Shown in pieces: positions 49,215 to 60,275 of a stretch of 64,000 nt of DNA. Both the position numbers and the translations under genes were made by a program. Location: assembly GCA_000310025.1 (NCBI GenBank), contig FN649752.1, positions 2,000,473 through 2,064,472 on the forward strand. Direction: 5' to 3'. A model generated the notes under the pieces. That model ran no database searches. It saw only the letters and a list, made by a program, of their open reading frames with translations, and was not told where the DNA came from. Each line of letters begins with the position of its first letter. Within the stretch, counting starts at the first letter, position 1. Source of the DNA: Ectocarpus siliculosus. Its lineage: Eukaryota > Sar > Phaeophyceae > Ectocarpales > Ectocarpaceae.

Positions 49215-52143
49215 GTTGCACAACGCAATGGCGGCTATTCCTCAATTGCCGCTGCTGATGTTTCCACGACTACCGCAGGATTGGAATGAATCAAACCAGA
49301 TATTCTGGGCCAACGCGCTCGAGTGTTTCTCGCGGGCGTGGTCGAGGCTAACTAAGAGAGAGGGAGATCAAGAGGTGAGCGAAGTATGACGATGCGGAAA
49401 ACGTACCACTATGTTCTTTGCATATATACGCGTGTGCATTCCACATGATGGTGCCAACTGGCTGATTCTAGTACGGAATTACGAGCTTCGCACCAATCTC
49501 ACGTGGAGATAGTGGTGGCACTTGTCTTGTTCACACATGGCGTTTTGGTTATTCATACTGCACTAACTGGTCGTTTCGTGCAAGCGGGTGTCACAGCAAG
49601 AAACGCGTGCCATACCCACGTGCATTATTGTCTAGCACCTCCTTTCTCTGTGATTCCAACACCACACGATTATTTGGGTAGGGCAACTATGTAGACTAGG
49701 TGACGACACTCTCGGGATACATCGTCATGGCTACGATAATACGATTTTTCCTCCGTCGTCACAGTTCACATCGTCGGTGGCGTGATCACTGCTGCTATCA
49801 ATGCTGCCGTCGGTTCTTGCTTGCACACGTTCGATCGATGCTCACAGCAGTAACCACACCTACAATAACCGTATTCGAAGTTCACCGGCAGGCGGGGGGG
49901 GGGGGGGGGGGGGGACTCAAAGTCGTNNNNNNNNNNNNNNNNNNNNNNNNNNNNNNNNNNNNNNNNNNNNNNNNNNNNNNNNNNNNNNNNNNNNNNNNNN
50001 NNNNNNNNNNNNNNNNNNNNNNNNNNAAGTTTCCCCGCCAGGTGGGGGGGGGGGGGGGGGGTGTACTCATAGTCGTGCATGCCGTAGTCGTTTGACCATT
50101 GACCTCGCATCCCTACAAAGCCGGGACGGAGCACGCCGGGTTCTCACCGGACCAGGCTCTCACATCACCAAGCGCGAAGCGCCGTGAGGTATTTGGCGAG
50201 TCGCATGAAGGGTGAGCTGCATCCTGCTAAGGGTGTTCGGCATCTTGTGCTTACTTCCTTGCGTACGGATGACAGCTACGTATGACTTATTTTATTTTCT
50301 GGTGCTTTCACTTCCAGAGACAGTTGTAAGCACTGTGTAACTGCCTCGAGGAAGCTTGACCATTTTAACACAACGTGGTGCGATCATCCCCCGTTGCGCG
50401 GAGTGAGGGTTCTCGACCCCGCACATGATCTACTCGACCACCATTATGGTTACCGCCCAAAAAAAAAAACGAGGTAAAAAAACAAAAACCGGTGACCTGG
50501 TTGCCGAGTCAACGAAGTGAATTGGCTTGTTTTACAACGTCGTTGCCAAGCGACGAAAACCCAATCCCGATGGCAAACACCGAGTGGGGGGCTTGTTTTA
50601 CAACGTCTTTGCCAAAGCGACGAAAACCCAAACCCCGATGGCAAACAAGGCCGATGGGGGGTGGGGGGAAGCGCCGTGAGGTATTTGGCGAGTCGCATGA
50701 AGGGTGAGCTGCATCCTGCTAAGGGTGTTCGGCATCTTGTGCTTACTTCCTTGCGTACGGATGACAGCTGCGTATGACTTAGATTATTTTCTGGTGCTTC
50801 CAGAGACTGTTGTAAGCACTGTGTAACTGCCTCGAGGAAGCTTGACCATTTTAACACAACGTGGTGCGATCATCCCCCTTGCGCGGAGTGAGGGTTCTCC
50901 ACCCCGCACAACTTGATCTACTCGACGACCATTATGGTTTCCGCAAAAAAAAAACAGAGGTAAAAAAAAAAACCGGTAACCTGGTTGCCGAGTTAACAAA
51001 GTGAATTGGCTTGTTTTACAACGTCGTTGCCAAGCGACGAAAACCCAATCCCGATGGCAAACACTGAGGGGGGGGCTGGTTTTACAACGTCGTTGCCAAG
51101 TGACGAAAACCCAATCCCGATGGCAAACACGGGGGGGGCTTGTTCTACAACGTCGTTGCTAAGCGACGAAAACCCGACCCCGATGGCAAACACCCGGGGG
51201 GGGCTGGGGGGGCGGGGGGGAGTGTACTCATAGTCGTGCATGCCATAGTCGTTAGACCATTGACCTCGTAACCCTACAAAGCCGGGACGGAGCACGCCGG
51301 GTTCTCACCGGACCACGCTCTCACATCACCAAGCGCGAAGCACCGTGAGGTATTCGGCGAGTCGCATGAAGGGTGCGCTGCATCCTGCTAGGGGTGTTCG
51401 GCATCTTGTGCTTACTTCCTTGCGTACGGATGACAGCTGCGTATGACTTAGATTATTTTCTGGTGCTTTCCAGAGACAGTTACAAGCACTGTGTAATTGC
51501 CTCGAGGGTGCCTGACCATTTTAACACAACGTGGTGCGATCATCCCCCTTGCGCGGCGTGAGGTTTTTCTACCCCGCACAACATGATCTACTCGACCACC
51601 CATTATGGTTACCGCAAAAAAAAAAAACAGAGGTAAAAAACCCCGGTAACCTGGTTGCCGAGTCAACGAAGTGAATTGGCTTGTTTTACAACGTCGTTGC
51701 CAAGCGACGAAAACCCAATCCCGATGGCAAACACCGAAGGGGAGGACTTTTTTACAACGTCGTTGCCAAGCGACGAACACTCAACCCGGATGGCAAACAC
51801 CGGGGGACGGCGGCTTGTTTTCAACGTCGGTGCCAAGCGACGAAAACCCAACCCCGATGGCAAACACCGGGGTGGGGGGTGGGGGGGGTTACACGACAAC
51901 CGCTCTAGCACAATGAAACTTTGCTAACAATGATGAAGCTTTGCCTATCTACGTCCCACGCCCGTGTCCTCACCACTTCTGTTGCCTCTCCCGATTCCCT
52001 CAAAACCTAAAAAAATAACCGTTTTGGCAGGAACGAGCAGCTGCAGCGACGACGATAGCAGGAATTTCCACCGGCACTACGCCTAGCACTCCAGTAGAAA
52101 CGAAAAAGAGGGCCGTGGACGGAAGAACGGAAGGCGATGAGTG
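49215..52143 (+). CDS. unrecognised gene, last two exons (tentative)
   Basis: Exon 49215-49374 has a TTTTGGGACAG acceptor and a GTGAGC donor, and reads MAAIPQLPLLMFPRLPQDWN then FWANALECFSRAWSRLTKRE from the ATG at 49228. Exon 52030-52143 has a TTTTGGCAG acceptor, reads ERAAAATTIAGISTG and VETKKRAVDGRTEGDE, and ends in TGA. Phases agree (0/0) across an intron of 2.66 kb that holds the gap and the tandem array. Candidate upstream exons lie near 47941-48066 and 48535-48752, but their phases could not be reconciled. I do not recognise a family. The tail is charged and probably disordered. This could be an artefact of open frames, so treat it as a hypothesis. Confidence 0.35.
49927..50026. other. 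assembly gap, 100 N, probably spurious
   Basis: The left flank ends CGGCAGGC, a G run, ACTCAAAGTCGT. The right flank begins CGCCAGGT, a G run, TGTACTCATAGTCGT. They are near-duplicates, so the contigs most likely overlap at this G tract. Confidence 0.85.
50040..51890 (+). repeat. tandem array of about 500-670 bp macro-units with an internal minisatellite
   Basis: The block starting GAAGC(G/A)CCGTGAGGTATT recurs at about 50175, 50668 and 51337, each followed by the same roughly 330 bases. Each macro-unit ends in 2 or 3 copies of a roughly 60-65 base minisatellite containing ACAACGTCGTTGCCAAGCGA, CCCGATGGCAAACACCG and a G run (50519-50640, 51002-51195, 51673-51870). The first and third units also carry the dispersed short repeat at their head (50040-50145 and 51205-51300). 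Short frames through the G runs are not genes. Confidence 0.9.
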
Positions 52144-55100
52144 ATTTCTCGACGAAGAAGCCGGCCCCTCTTCCACTACCCTCACTGCTCTTCTCGTTGT
52201 CTTCTTATACCTCTTGTTTTTCTCTGTAGGGTTACCCAACATCGACTTAGTATATGGTTTTAGTTTCGGTGTAGCCTTCGTGGGTCATCACGCCTATCTC
52301 ATCCTTAGGTTCTTAAGTCTGCCTTACTCTCTTTAGCAGCTTGGGTTGATTCATCAGTTTTGTATTTAAGTGGCAGACATAACTCACAGTGTCATAAAGT
52401 GTTGTGGCGCGACCTGTACACGCGAAGAAAATGCAGTAGTAGGGATTGAAGTTTTTCAAAACGACAACGGACAAGATTGCCGGTGACCAAGGGGCACCTC
52501 AGCGCGTATGTATGTATGCATATGTGCAATATAGGCGCATAGATAGTAGCAGTGAGTCGCAGGAACGCAGTGTAACCACCAGAAAAACAGGGTTGTGTTA
52601 TCCGTGGCCTTTGCTTCGACATTTAGCACCCGAGCATGACAGGCATGAGATGAGGCAACGCTTAAGCCATTGGCTAAATATATCCCATATCAACTGCGGA
52701 ACGAGGGGGGTCGAGGGTTGGGTGGTGAATATGTTTGTATATACTTTTTGCAAGAGTGTCAACGAGTGAATTGAGGTTATGGTAAACAGAAAGAGAACAC
52801 CCAACAACCGTTTCTCATGGCGCTGGGAGAATACCGGCAGTAGCCCAGCTGTACACGAAAGTGGTGCTTTCTCACTCTTCGGTCGTCTGCTTGCAAATAC
52901 GGTCTTGAGTCTTAAGCCAAAACAATATAAAAAGTAGATGGATGGGGTGTTCCTTACCCGAGACTGCTCCACTCACTGCCGTATGTACATGATGTGTTTG
53001 TGTGAAGGTCAGCCGGGGTCACCAAGAGGAGGAGGAGGCCACGAGGCCAACAAGATTTGGTTTTATCGTCGCATTTTTTTTAAGGCAGTGGGCTTTTGGA
53101 ACAGAATTGGTCGAAACGCTTGAGGATCAGCGTTGAATGCGAGTTTGGCAATGTCGTGATAAGGCGTGGTTTCCATCTGGGGTTCGGAACACACAGACAG
53201 ACAGGTGGCCTCCCGCTTTCGTTTCGGTCTCTTGCTCTAACGAGTACAAAATACCAGCTCGTATGCTGCAGTACATCATAATCGCTATGTAATGTGGGGT
53301 ATGTTCCGCCTGTATGTTCGGCCTGTATGTATGTATGTGGTTGCCGCTTGGTTGAGGGGACGGTTGACAACTTCCACATAAAACAAGTGAAAACAACTGA
53401 CATCACGCGTGAACAACATACGACTGTATGTAGCAAAGTCTACACACATTACGTACAGAATGGAGTGGCGCTCAGCTGACATCGTCTACATGGATAAAAG
53501 TTACCCACGTGTTGTGCATGTGCTTTTCCAGCAGCTCAGAAAGAGAAAAAGAGCTCCATCTTGGATTTGAGGGTCGACGAAATCGCACCGGGTGCGATCT
53601 CACCGACCCAGGTGCGGAAATCGAATTATTTCAAGATGTTCTTGGTTTTCTTTGCGCACGCGGGTGCCACTTCCCCGGCCGTTTCTGTTTCCCCGCCAAC
53701 CGGTGCCATGCACTCGAGATAATCTGACTCACACAACCTGCTACACTGTACGTGATGTTGTTGCACACATATGCATCTCCTCGGTGATCTCGTGCAAAAC
53801 ATAGTGCAGACTGATTTCCCTGCCCGCTGCACAGATTTGACATACATATGCATGTAGATGTAGAGTCCTGGGATTTCCCCTGGTTTTAAACCATCCCCCC
53901 TTTCTAGGAATGACTATTCCGCGCGAACAGGAAGGAACGTCTTCTGCTGTAGGTACATTGTGCCATCAAACAGGCATGTCGCGTTGAGAGGGGCTACACG
54001 CCACACCCGCAAACACACAAAAGTCAGACGAGTAGGGTATGTATACTTTCTAAAAACAAGACGCCACGTCCTGAACTGAATTTCAAGTGTCTGTAGCTCT
54101 ACTCTGCGGGCCGACCTCCGCACCACCAACCAACGTGCGGGCATGTACATAGATAGGCCGAAGGGGTCGCTGGACTATTTTTTGGGGCTGTTATTCCAAG
54201 AATTTTTGAGAAAAATATCTCGATCAGGTTACTTTCAACACTTCAATGTGTTGCTCTTAAATCGAATAGCCTGACTTGAACTTGAATGTTGGCCCATCCA
54301 TCCGCCCCCATCTGGCCCCCATCTACCGCCATCCCCTCGTTACCTCTCACATCAGTTTCCTACCACCACTCAAGTGAGTGAGCGAATATCCTGGCGATTG
54401 TACAAGACAACAAGCAAGGTGAGCATTGACTGGGAGGATACACACCCACATGCTGCACGGTCGGGTTCGGCGTCCTGCACCGCCCGAACCACATCAGGCA
54501 GCGGCAGCAGCAGCTCACCAGTACGCTGCAGACCGGCCCAACCACATAGTAAGAGCCACGCCCAATTTAACATGTAAAAAGATTAAGCATACGCATATGT
54601 AGCACAAAGATGAGCGTAGACAATCACCCCGTCGGATTTGCATGCAGACTACATTGTGCGTTTGTGCGTTCGTATAATATTTTTGTCACCGCTATATAAG
54701 CGCAAGGGTGTGAGCCATGGCATGGCTTTTCCATGTATCAGAGTCATCGCGTGGGGATGTGCAAAATGAGCTGCTAAACCCTGCACACATTATTCGTTAG
54801 AGTTCCGAACTGGCACGTGCAATGACCCGCTGTTGTATCGAATGGTTCAGGGTGCTCGGTTGCGTATCGAACGAACGATTCCGGGGCGCAAAATGCGCTG
54901 AAACGCTCTACATGTCTACATAACCAACCGCAGCGCTGGGATCTCGAGGTGTCATGACCCAGACGCCGGTTCGTTCCGGGGCACTTGTTGCTCTGCAAGC
55001 AACCATCACCGTGCTGGCATGTCGGAGACAGAGGAGAGCATCTATGGCACCCTCCTTCCGTAGTCAGTCGCCGACTTGCGCCGACCACAATTTTGTTTCA

Positions 55101-56679
55101 CCTCTTTCCCGTGTCCCTTCGCTCCTGTTATACGTTGCGGTGTGCATGGAGTTTCCTCTTAAACGTTTAGAGTGAATTAGATCGGGGTGTCATAACGCCG
55201 GCGATCCAGGCGCAGATATACTACCATGAAATTCTTCCGTTCTATTGACTACGGTAACGTTAGAGTAATACTGCAAAGAGAGCGGGGTTGGGTAGGGAAA
55301 ATCCGTCTCCATGCTGCGTCAACACAAAAGGCACAGCCATCAATCGTGGTCCCGGATGCCATGGATAGCGGTTATGAATCTCGTGACACGGCTGCACCCC
55401 GGTTTAGCGGTTCTACAACCGCTACAGAATACTGCTGCTGCTGCTGAAATCGAGCGGTTATTCTTGGGATTGGATTATTGGACACAATTTACTCTGTAGT
55501 ATGACTCCGGAGTTGTATAGTATTTATCGGTTCAAATCTTCGGCGACCCAACACGCGCTTCGCTTTTGCACACACTCACAGCACCCAGCGACATTGGTCA
55601 GCCTGTTGGCCGTGGTCGATGCTCATAATAAAAAACACACAGCGAGACACACACCGCGGATGGAGGAACTATCTGTCTGTGTGCAAGCTTCAAGATGCGG
55701 CACTGAGTCCAAGCGACGCGCACGGCATGTTGGGGCGACGAAATGCAGTGTGCAGTGCAACCAAGCAGCGGTCCATTGCCGTCTCAAATCCACCCAACCA
55801 AGCGCAAAGAGGTGGGAGGTGATTTTCTACATAGCACCAGGCACGCAGCTACGTACACCACAACCCATCACACAAGATCGTTTTGTAACAGCAGTACTCT
55901 ATCGCTGCCTGCACGATGTACTCCCTGCCCAACCCCGCTCTCTCTGATGTACACACGTCCACACCAGCGCCGCATGCGGCTCAACTTTGGCCAGAAGAAT
56001 TGAATGGAATTTTTTGTTTTTCAGACAATTTCATTGGCCGCGGTTCACAGTGCATCGGCAAAGGCCCAACCTGTGTGCCGCTTCGCGCTTCGCGCTTCAC
56101 TCGCCTTGTCGCCTTGTCCATTTCGCCGCTGGTTTTCGGACATGGGACAGCATAGTCCTGAGTCTCACGCCCATTTTCTCGCACCCAACGTTTCGCCACC
56201 GCCGGCTGTAAACCGCCGGCATATGCCAAGAGCAATACAGCAAAATTTAAAACCGCAGCGTTGCCGAGCTCGCGACAACCCGAAAAAAAAATGGCTTCGA
56301 AGTATGTAACACCGCGCGCGACCCCATGATAAAGTCGAAGCCCGTGAGGACAAACATGGAGAGTTGTCGCACTCCCAACAAGAGCATCGTGGGATCATCG
56401 ATCGCTCCAATGTCCAATGCAATGCTTCTTAGCAGCCGAGTTCTTGTTGCACGGTATGTAACTCCATTTTCGAATTTCTTTAAAAACGACAACGTGCAGC
56501 TGCTCGACTAGACTACAGCAGTTGTACAGCATGTACAACAGTATCTGTAGCACACAGAAAAAAAGTGAAAACGACACCTCACCCGTGCAAGAGGTCGAAA
56601 TGAAATAAAAAGCTGGTGTTGTAATTGCGAGCAAAGGCCAAAAAAAGTTTTTGTTAGACATTTTTTTTACTTGATTTTA
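52144..56679. other. no gene supported; isolated exon-like frames only
   Basis: Some short frames look partly coding: plus 53533-53611 (KKSSILDLRVDEIAPGAI, flanked by CCAG and GTGCGG), and frames on both strands at 54370-54545 and 56300-56450. None can be joined in phase to another, and none shows a family motif, so I do not call a gene. Confidence 0.4.
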
Positions 56680-56684
56680 CTGTA

Positions 56685-56930
56685 GTATACCCCCCCCTCA
56701 GCGCCTCTGGAGGGGGGTTAGGTGTAGGGATTTTTTTTTCTTGTGCGCCCTTGGTCAACCTGCGGTTGCCGACATAGGCCTGCGCCCGATCTGGAACGCT
56801 CCTCGCCACCCTGCAGGATTGTCGAACTTCACTCTCGATCAATCTGGAACGCTCCTCACCACCCTCCAGGATTTGTCGTACTTCACTCAATTAACCTTGG
56901 GGCGAGTATCACGGGGGTATGCGAAGAGCT
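56685..56930. repeat. short inverted repeat plus two direct 50-base repeats
   Basis: CCCCCCTC ... GAGGGGGG arms at 56691-56718 form a hairpin. At about 56789-56884 the block ATCTGGAACGCTCCTC, CCACCCTCCAGGATT and CGnACTTCACTC occurs twice in tandem. Confidence 0.5.
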
Positions 56931-57125
56931 GACTCGTACCCCAGCGCAACAGTAGAGTTCCACGTGCATCGCTCTTGCGTGCAACATCAAACACGCCGCC
57001 AACCAACCAAAAAACACGTGCATGCGAGTGTGCCCACGCCCTGCCATGTCCTCCCCGGCTGTGAATGATGTCGGCCCCGCATGCAGCTTATGAATTCGGC
57101 CGTACACCGTGTTTTCCTTCTGCAG

Positions 57126-58200
57126 GACCCACCAGCAACTCACGCTTAAACGCCCTCATCGTGGCTTTGAACAAGACGTGCGACGAGAAACGTTGGTATA
57201 CGTCGACCAAGGAGCTGCAGCTGACGTCCTTGGAGTTGTGCATTGCGTGTAGAAACTACCAGACACTGCACTTGAAAATCGACTCAATAATCCCACGCAG
57301 GCTGCTTGCCGCTGCAGATGCCCCACCTCTGCACCCCCAGCGGCTGGGTTGGACGCGCGTGCCACGGCTAAGAGCGCGCCGCGTGACGTGGAACATGCCG
57401 ACCACAGCGGGTTTGAGAAACCCCATCTTTGCAATGACGGACGTTGAATGCCTGGTGTTGGGTGATGCCTTTCAGGGCAGCGTTGATGTTGTGGCATGGC
57501 CGAGGCAACTAACAACGGTTGAGTTTCACTGGAATTCACTGTCCGACCAACCTATCGACCTGGTATAATGGCCAGCATCTCTGCAGAAGCTTGCTTTCAG
57601 CGATTCCTTCAACCAAACGATCGAACGCGTCGTCGAGTTTCCAGCATCCCTGCGCGAAATTTGTTTTGGATGGAATTTCAACCAGCCAATTCAGGGCGTG
57701 TTTATGCCAGATTCACTTCTGAGGCTCGTTTTCGGAGTAAATTTCAACCAGCCAGTTGATAACGTGAGATTGCCGGCCTCATTGCAAGAGGTTTTATTTG
57801 GATCGTGCGTCGGTTCAGACGGCGATCGGATGATGATGTGGTCGGCCTTCAACCAGCGCATCGGCAGCAGCGTTTAGCCTGCATCGCTGCGGGGACTCAC
57901 ACTAGGCGGCGGAACGTTCAGGAAGTCGCTGCAAGGGCTGGGAAGTTGGATGCCCAACCTTGAAGCGCTTGGCCTTCTTGACTGGAAGTACACGGAGGAC
58001 TTGGAGGCTAATTCACAAAACGATAGCCTTCTCCGCGGAATCGAATGGCCAATTGGCCTTCGCCAGCTGACCGTGTTAAAGCATTCGAGCTTATGGGGTC
58101 GTAATTCCTTCAGCTGTAAAGGTCTATCGTCCACAACCGGTGAATTGATTGTGCTGACAGGAGCAAGCGTCGTCCCAGGCAAGGCAGATCTAAGAAGGTG
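57126..58200 (+). pseudogene. FNIP-repeat protein, disabled copy
   Basis: This is a paralogue of the intact minus-strand gene at 60276-61552, starting at the same kind of acceptor (CTGCAG then GA). The N-terminal region is shared (SRLNALIVAL, EKRWYTSTKELQLTSLE, RVPRLRARRV), followed by repeats such as FGWNFNQPIQGV and FGVNFNQPVDNV, then WMPNLEALGLLDW. Three lesions are visible. A TAA at 57566-57568 stands where the intact copy has a Gln codon before WPASLQ, a TAG at 57877-57879 stands where it has Trp before PxSLR, and a 2-base loss after the SSL segment near 58092-58100 shifts the frame. It also has about three repeats fewer. The frame is otherwise preserved, so the inactivation looks fairly recent. 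Confidence 0.85.
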
Positions 58201-58828
58201 ATTTTGAGCGAAACTGTGGTAAGGAAGTTCTTGGGAAAGTTGGAGTGGTACGTTGGCCACTACTTGAAGTACACCATATGTTGGTGACATCACGGCTCCT
58301 TGTCGCGGTGGTTGGTGACACGAAAACGACTTTCTGTTCGGTGTAAGTTGCAGGTATGCGGATAGTGGTTTCTGCCGGGCGAGTTACGTCGATTGTTTGG
58401 CACCTGCCGGTTGTCAATGCAGTATCGGATGTTAATCATACGACCGAGACGTACTCAAACTTGGTAGAATATCAGCTTCGGTATCTGGCGTACACGTCAA
58501 CGTTAGCACTGCAGATGAACCAGTGTTTGCGTCTTGATCAGGAATATATCAGAAATTACCGGGAAATTATACTAGGGCATAATGGGCCCCTCCGCACCCA
58601 GTGGGCGGCGGGGCCCGATTCGCAAGGCGAGAAAGGTGGGCCATTGTGTAAGGAGATAGACCAACAGTTTTCTGGAGGAGCATACGACCGTTTGTAAGTG
58701 TGTGTTAGTGTTGGGTGTTTGCTAGTGTCTGGTTTGGGGGACGCACAAGCAATGTGGAAGATTTCTGAATACGCAGGCTAGCCTTGACTCGTCGTCGTCG
58801 GGACGCGACGCAAGTCTCGGTTATTCAC
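58201..58828. other. spacer between FNIP pseudogene and SINE, no gene
   Basis: One open plus frame at 58356-58697 lacks recognisable motifs. Nothing else is seen. Confidence 0.4.
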
Positions 58829-58837
58829 AATACACCA

Positions 58838-59162
58838 ACCGGTCGCCCCGGTGGTCTAGTTGGTAACCTCGAAACCTTCTAGAGGCCAGGTCAGGGGTTC
58901 GAATCCCGGCGTAAGCGAGCTTTTCTTGCAAAGTGAGTTTTTCTCTCGCTTCCGTTCCTGGCCTAGTGGATGGCGCTAGTTCGTGTTTACACAGAGGGAA
59001 GAGAGTGCTGAACTCTTCTCGCATTAAAAATCGAAGGCAAAGTACCTCAGGAGGGGAGGGTAGAGAGGGGCTCTTCTGTGAGACTACGGGTTGGAGTAAA
59101 CGGCACTAGTAGTGCTGTGAGCGCTGATTTGAAGTGAAGACAAAAAAATAATAATAATAAAA
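58838..59162 (+). mobile_element. tRNA-derived SINE with 9-bp target-site duplication
   Basis: The 5' head is tRNA-like. An A-box region GGTGGTCTAGTTGGTAACC is followed about 40 bases later by GGTTCGAATCC, a perfect match to the B-box consensus. The T arm and acceptor arms no longer pair properly, so it is not a working tRNA gene. A roughly 240-base unrelated body follows and ends in CAAAAAAATAATAATAATAA. AATACACCA flanks the element at 58829-58837 and 59163-59171. Intact duplications point to a fairly young insertion. Confidence 0.88.
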
Positions 59163-59189
59163 AATACACCAGATATCTGTTACGTGCAA

Positions 59190-59330
59190 GAATTCCCAAG
59201 CTCAGTCTGTATCGACCTAAATTCACTTTTTCTGTCCCTCTCATTTTCATTCGCATAGCCCATCCCTTGCCCGACCGGGTCTCAAATACTGATCTCGAAC
59301 CACAGTGAGAATCAGGAGGCGTCGCTACAT
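59190..59330 (+). repeat. diverged fragment of repeat A
   Basis: ATTCCCAAGCTC, CCTTGCCCGACCGGGTC and CTGATCTCGAACCACA occur in the same order as in the repeats at 34072 and 35512, but with many changes. Confidence 0.6.
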
Positions 59331-60275
59331 AGTTCGGAATGAAGTTATGCCGAACAACGGAATCCAATCACATTTTTCGTCGAGAAGTATCGTCAGAGGT
59401 CGAACGTGGGGTAATAATTCCACCCATCCAGCTGCACGCCGCTTGTTTCGTTTGGCATCATTCTGTTGGTGACGGTTGTCACCGTTGCATGTGCAGCTGG
59501 TTCCTCGTGAAAACCAACCAGAAGAGGGGGCCTAAACGACACGTCGGAGGTCTTTGCTTCGTTGACGACTATAGGGAACCATCCACCATCAGCGAAATAT
59601 ACCCGAGGGCAACTCCAGCCATCCTAAAAACTCTCATGGGCGTCGGAAAGAATATCTTGATGCTCATTATACCGATGTGAACTCCTCTCTTCGCCTGGAA
59701 GCGGGAGGGAAGAGGAATTACTTGCTAGAGTTTAGTACGACAAGATACAACAAAAGATTGACACTCCCGCCGAATACCTTCAACGATTCTGGAATGTTTT
59801 TCAAAGCGTTGCTGGCCAAACCCCTCGAAGTGGCTAATCCGCAGTGCTGTCGTTAACGGATACCGCAGATGCCGAATCTGTCTGATGTACAACACCAAAT
59901 CAAAGTGGACACCGGGTATTGTGCAGCAACGAAGCAGCAGGTGCGCACACAATTTACATACACCAGCGAAAAGAAACCTCAAACAGAACAATCATCAAAC
60001 CCGCAAAAGGAACATCCACGATGGCCACATTCACCAGGAAGTAGTTCGCCATGTTTCAAGCACTTTAGCTGGCAACGACATGTATTCCAATCTCAATTTC
60101 CCATGTATCGCAAGATCAGCTCGAAAGAACGACAAAAACTTCGACTGCAGAAAGTGCCGCTGCTCTCAGTGACCAAATCTTCGACTCCAGAAAATGGCAA
60201 AATCTTCGTAAGCATTGTGACTGCAGAAAGTGATGCCACTCTCAGCACAATCTAAGTGCCAAGTCTCGCATATAG
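59331..60275. other. no gene supported
   Basis: Short frames on both strands have no motif in common with known families. A small direct repeat (CTGCAGAAAGTG ... CTCTCAG) occurs at about 60142-60170 and 60220-60245. Confidence 0.4.

Noticed and set aside
53533-53611. Plus-strand exon-like block with AG and GT borders
   Set aside because: Only 26 codons, with no phase-compatible neighbour found within several kb.
56247-56511. Hydrophobic minus-strand frame (LLGVRQLSMFVLTGFDF)
   Set aside because: It looks protein-like but stands alone. Both strands are open, and no partner exon or motif supports it.
58840-58915. Functional tRNA gene
   Set aside because: A and B boxes are present, but the T stem has mismatches and the acceptor arms do not pair. 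It continues into a SINE body.
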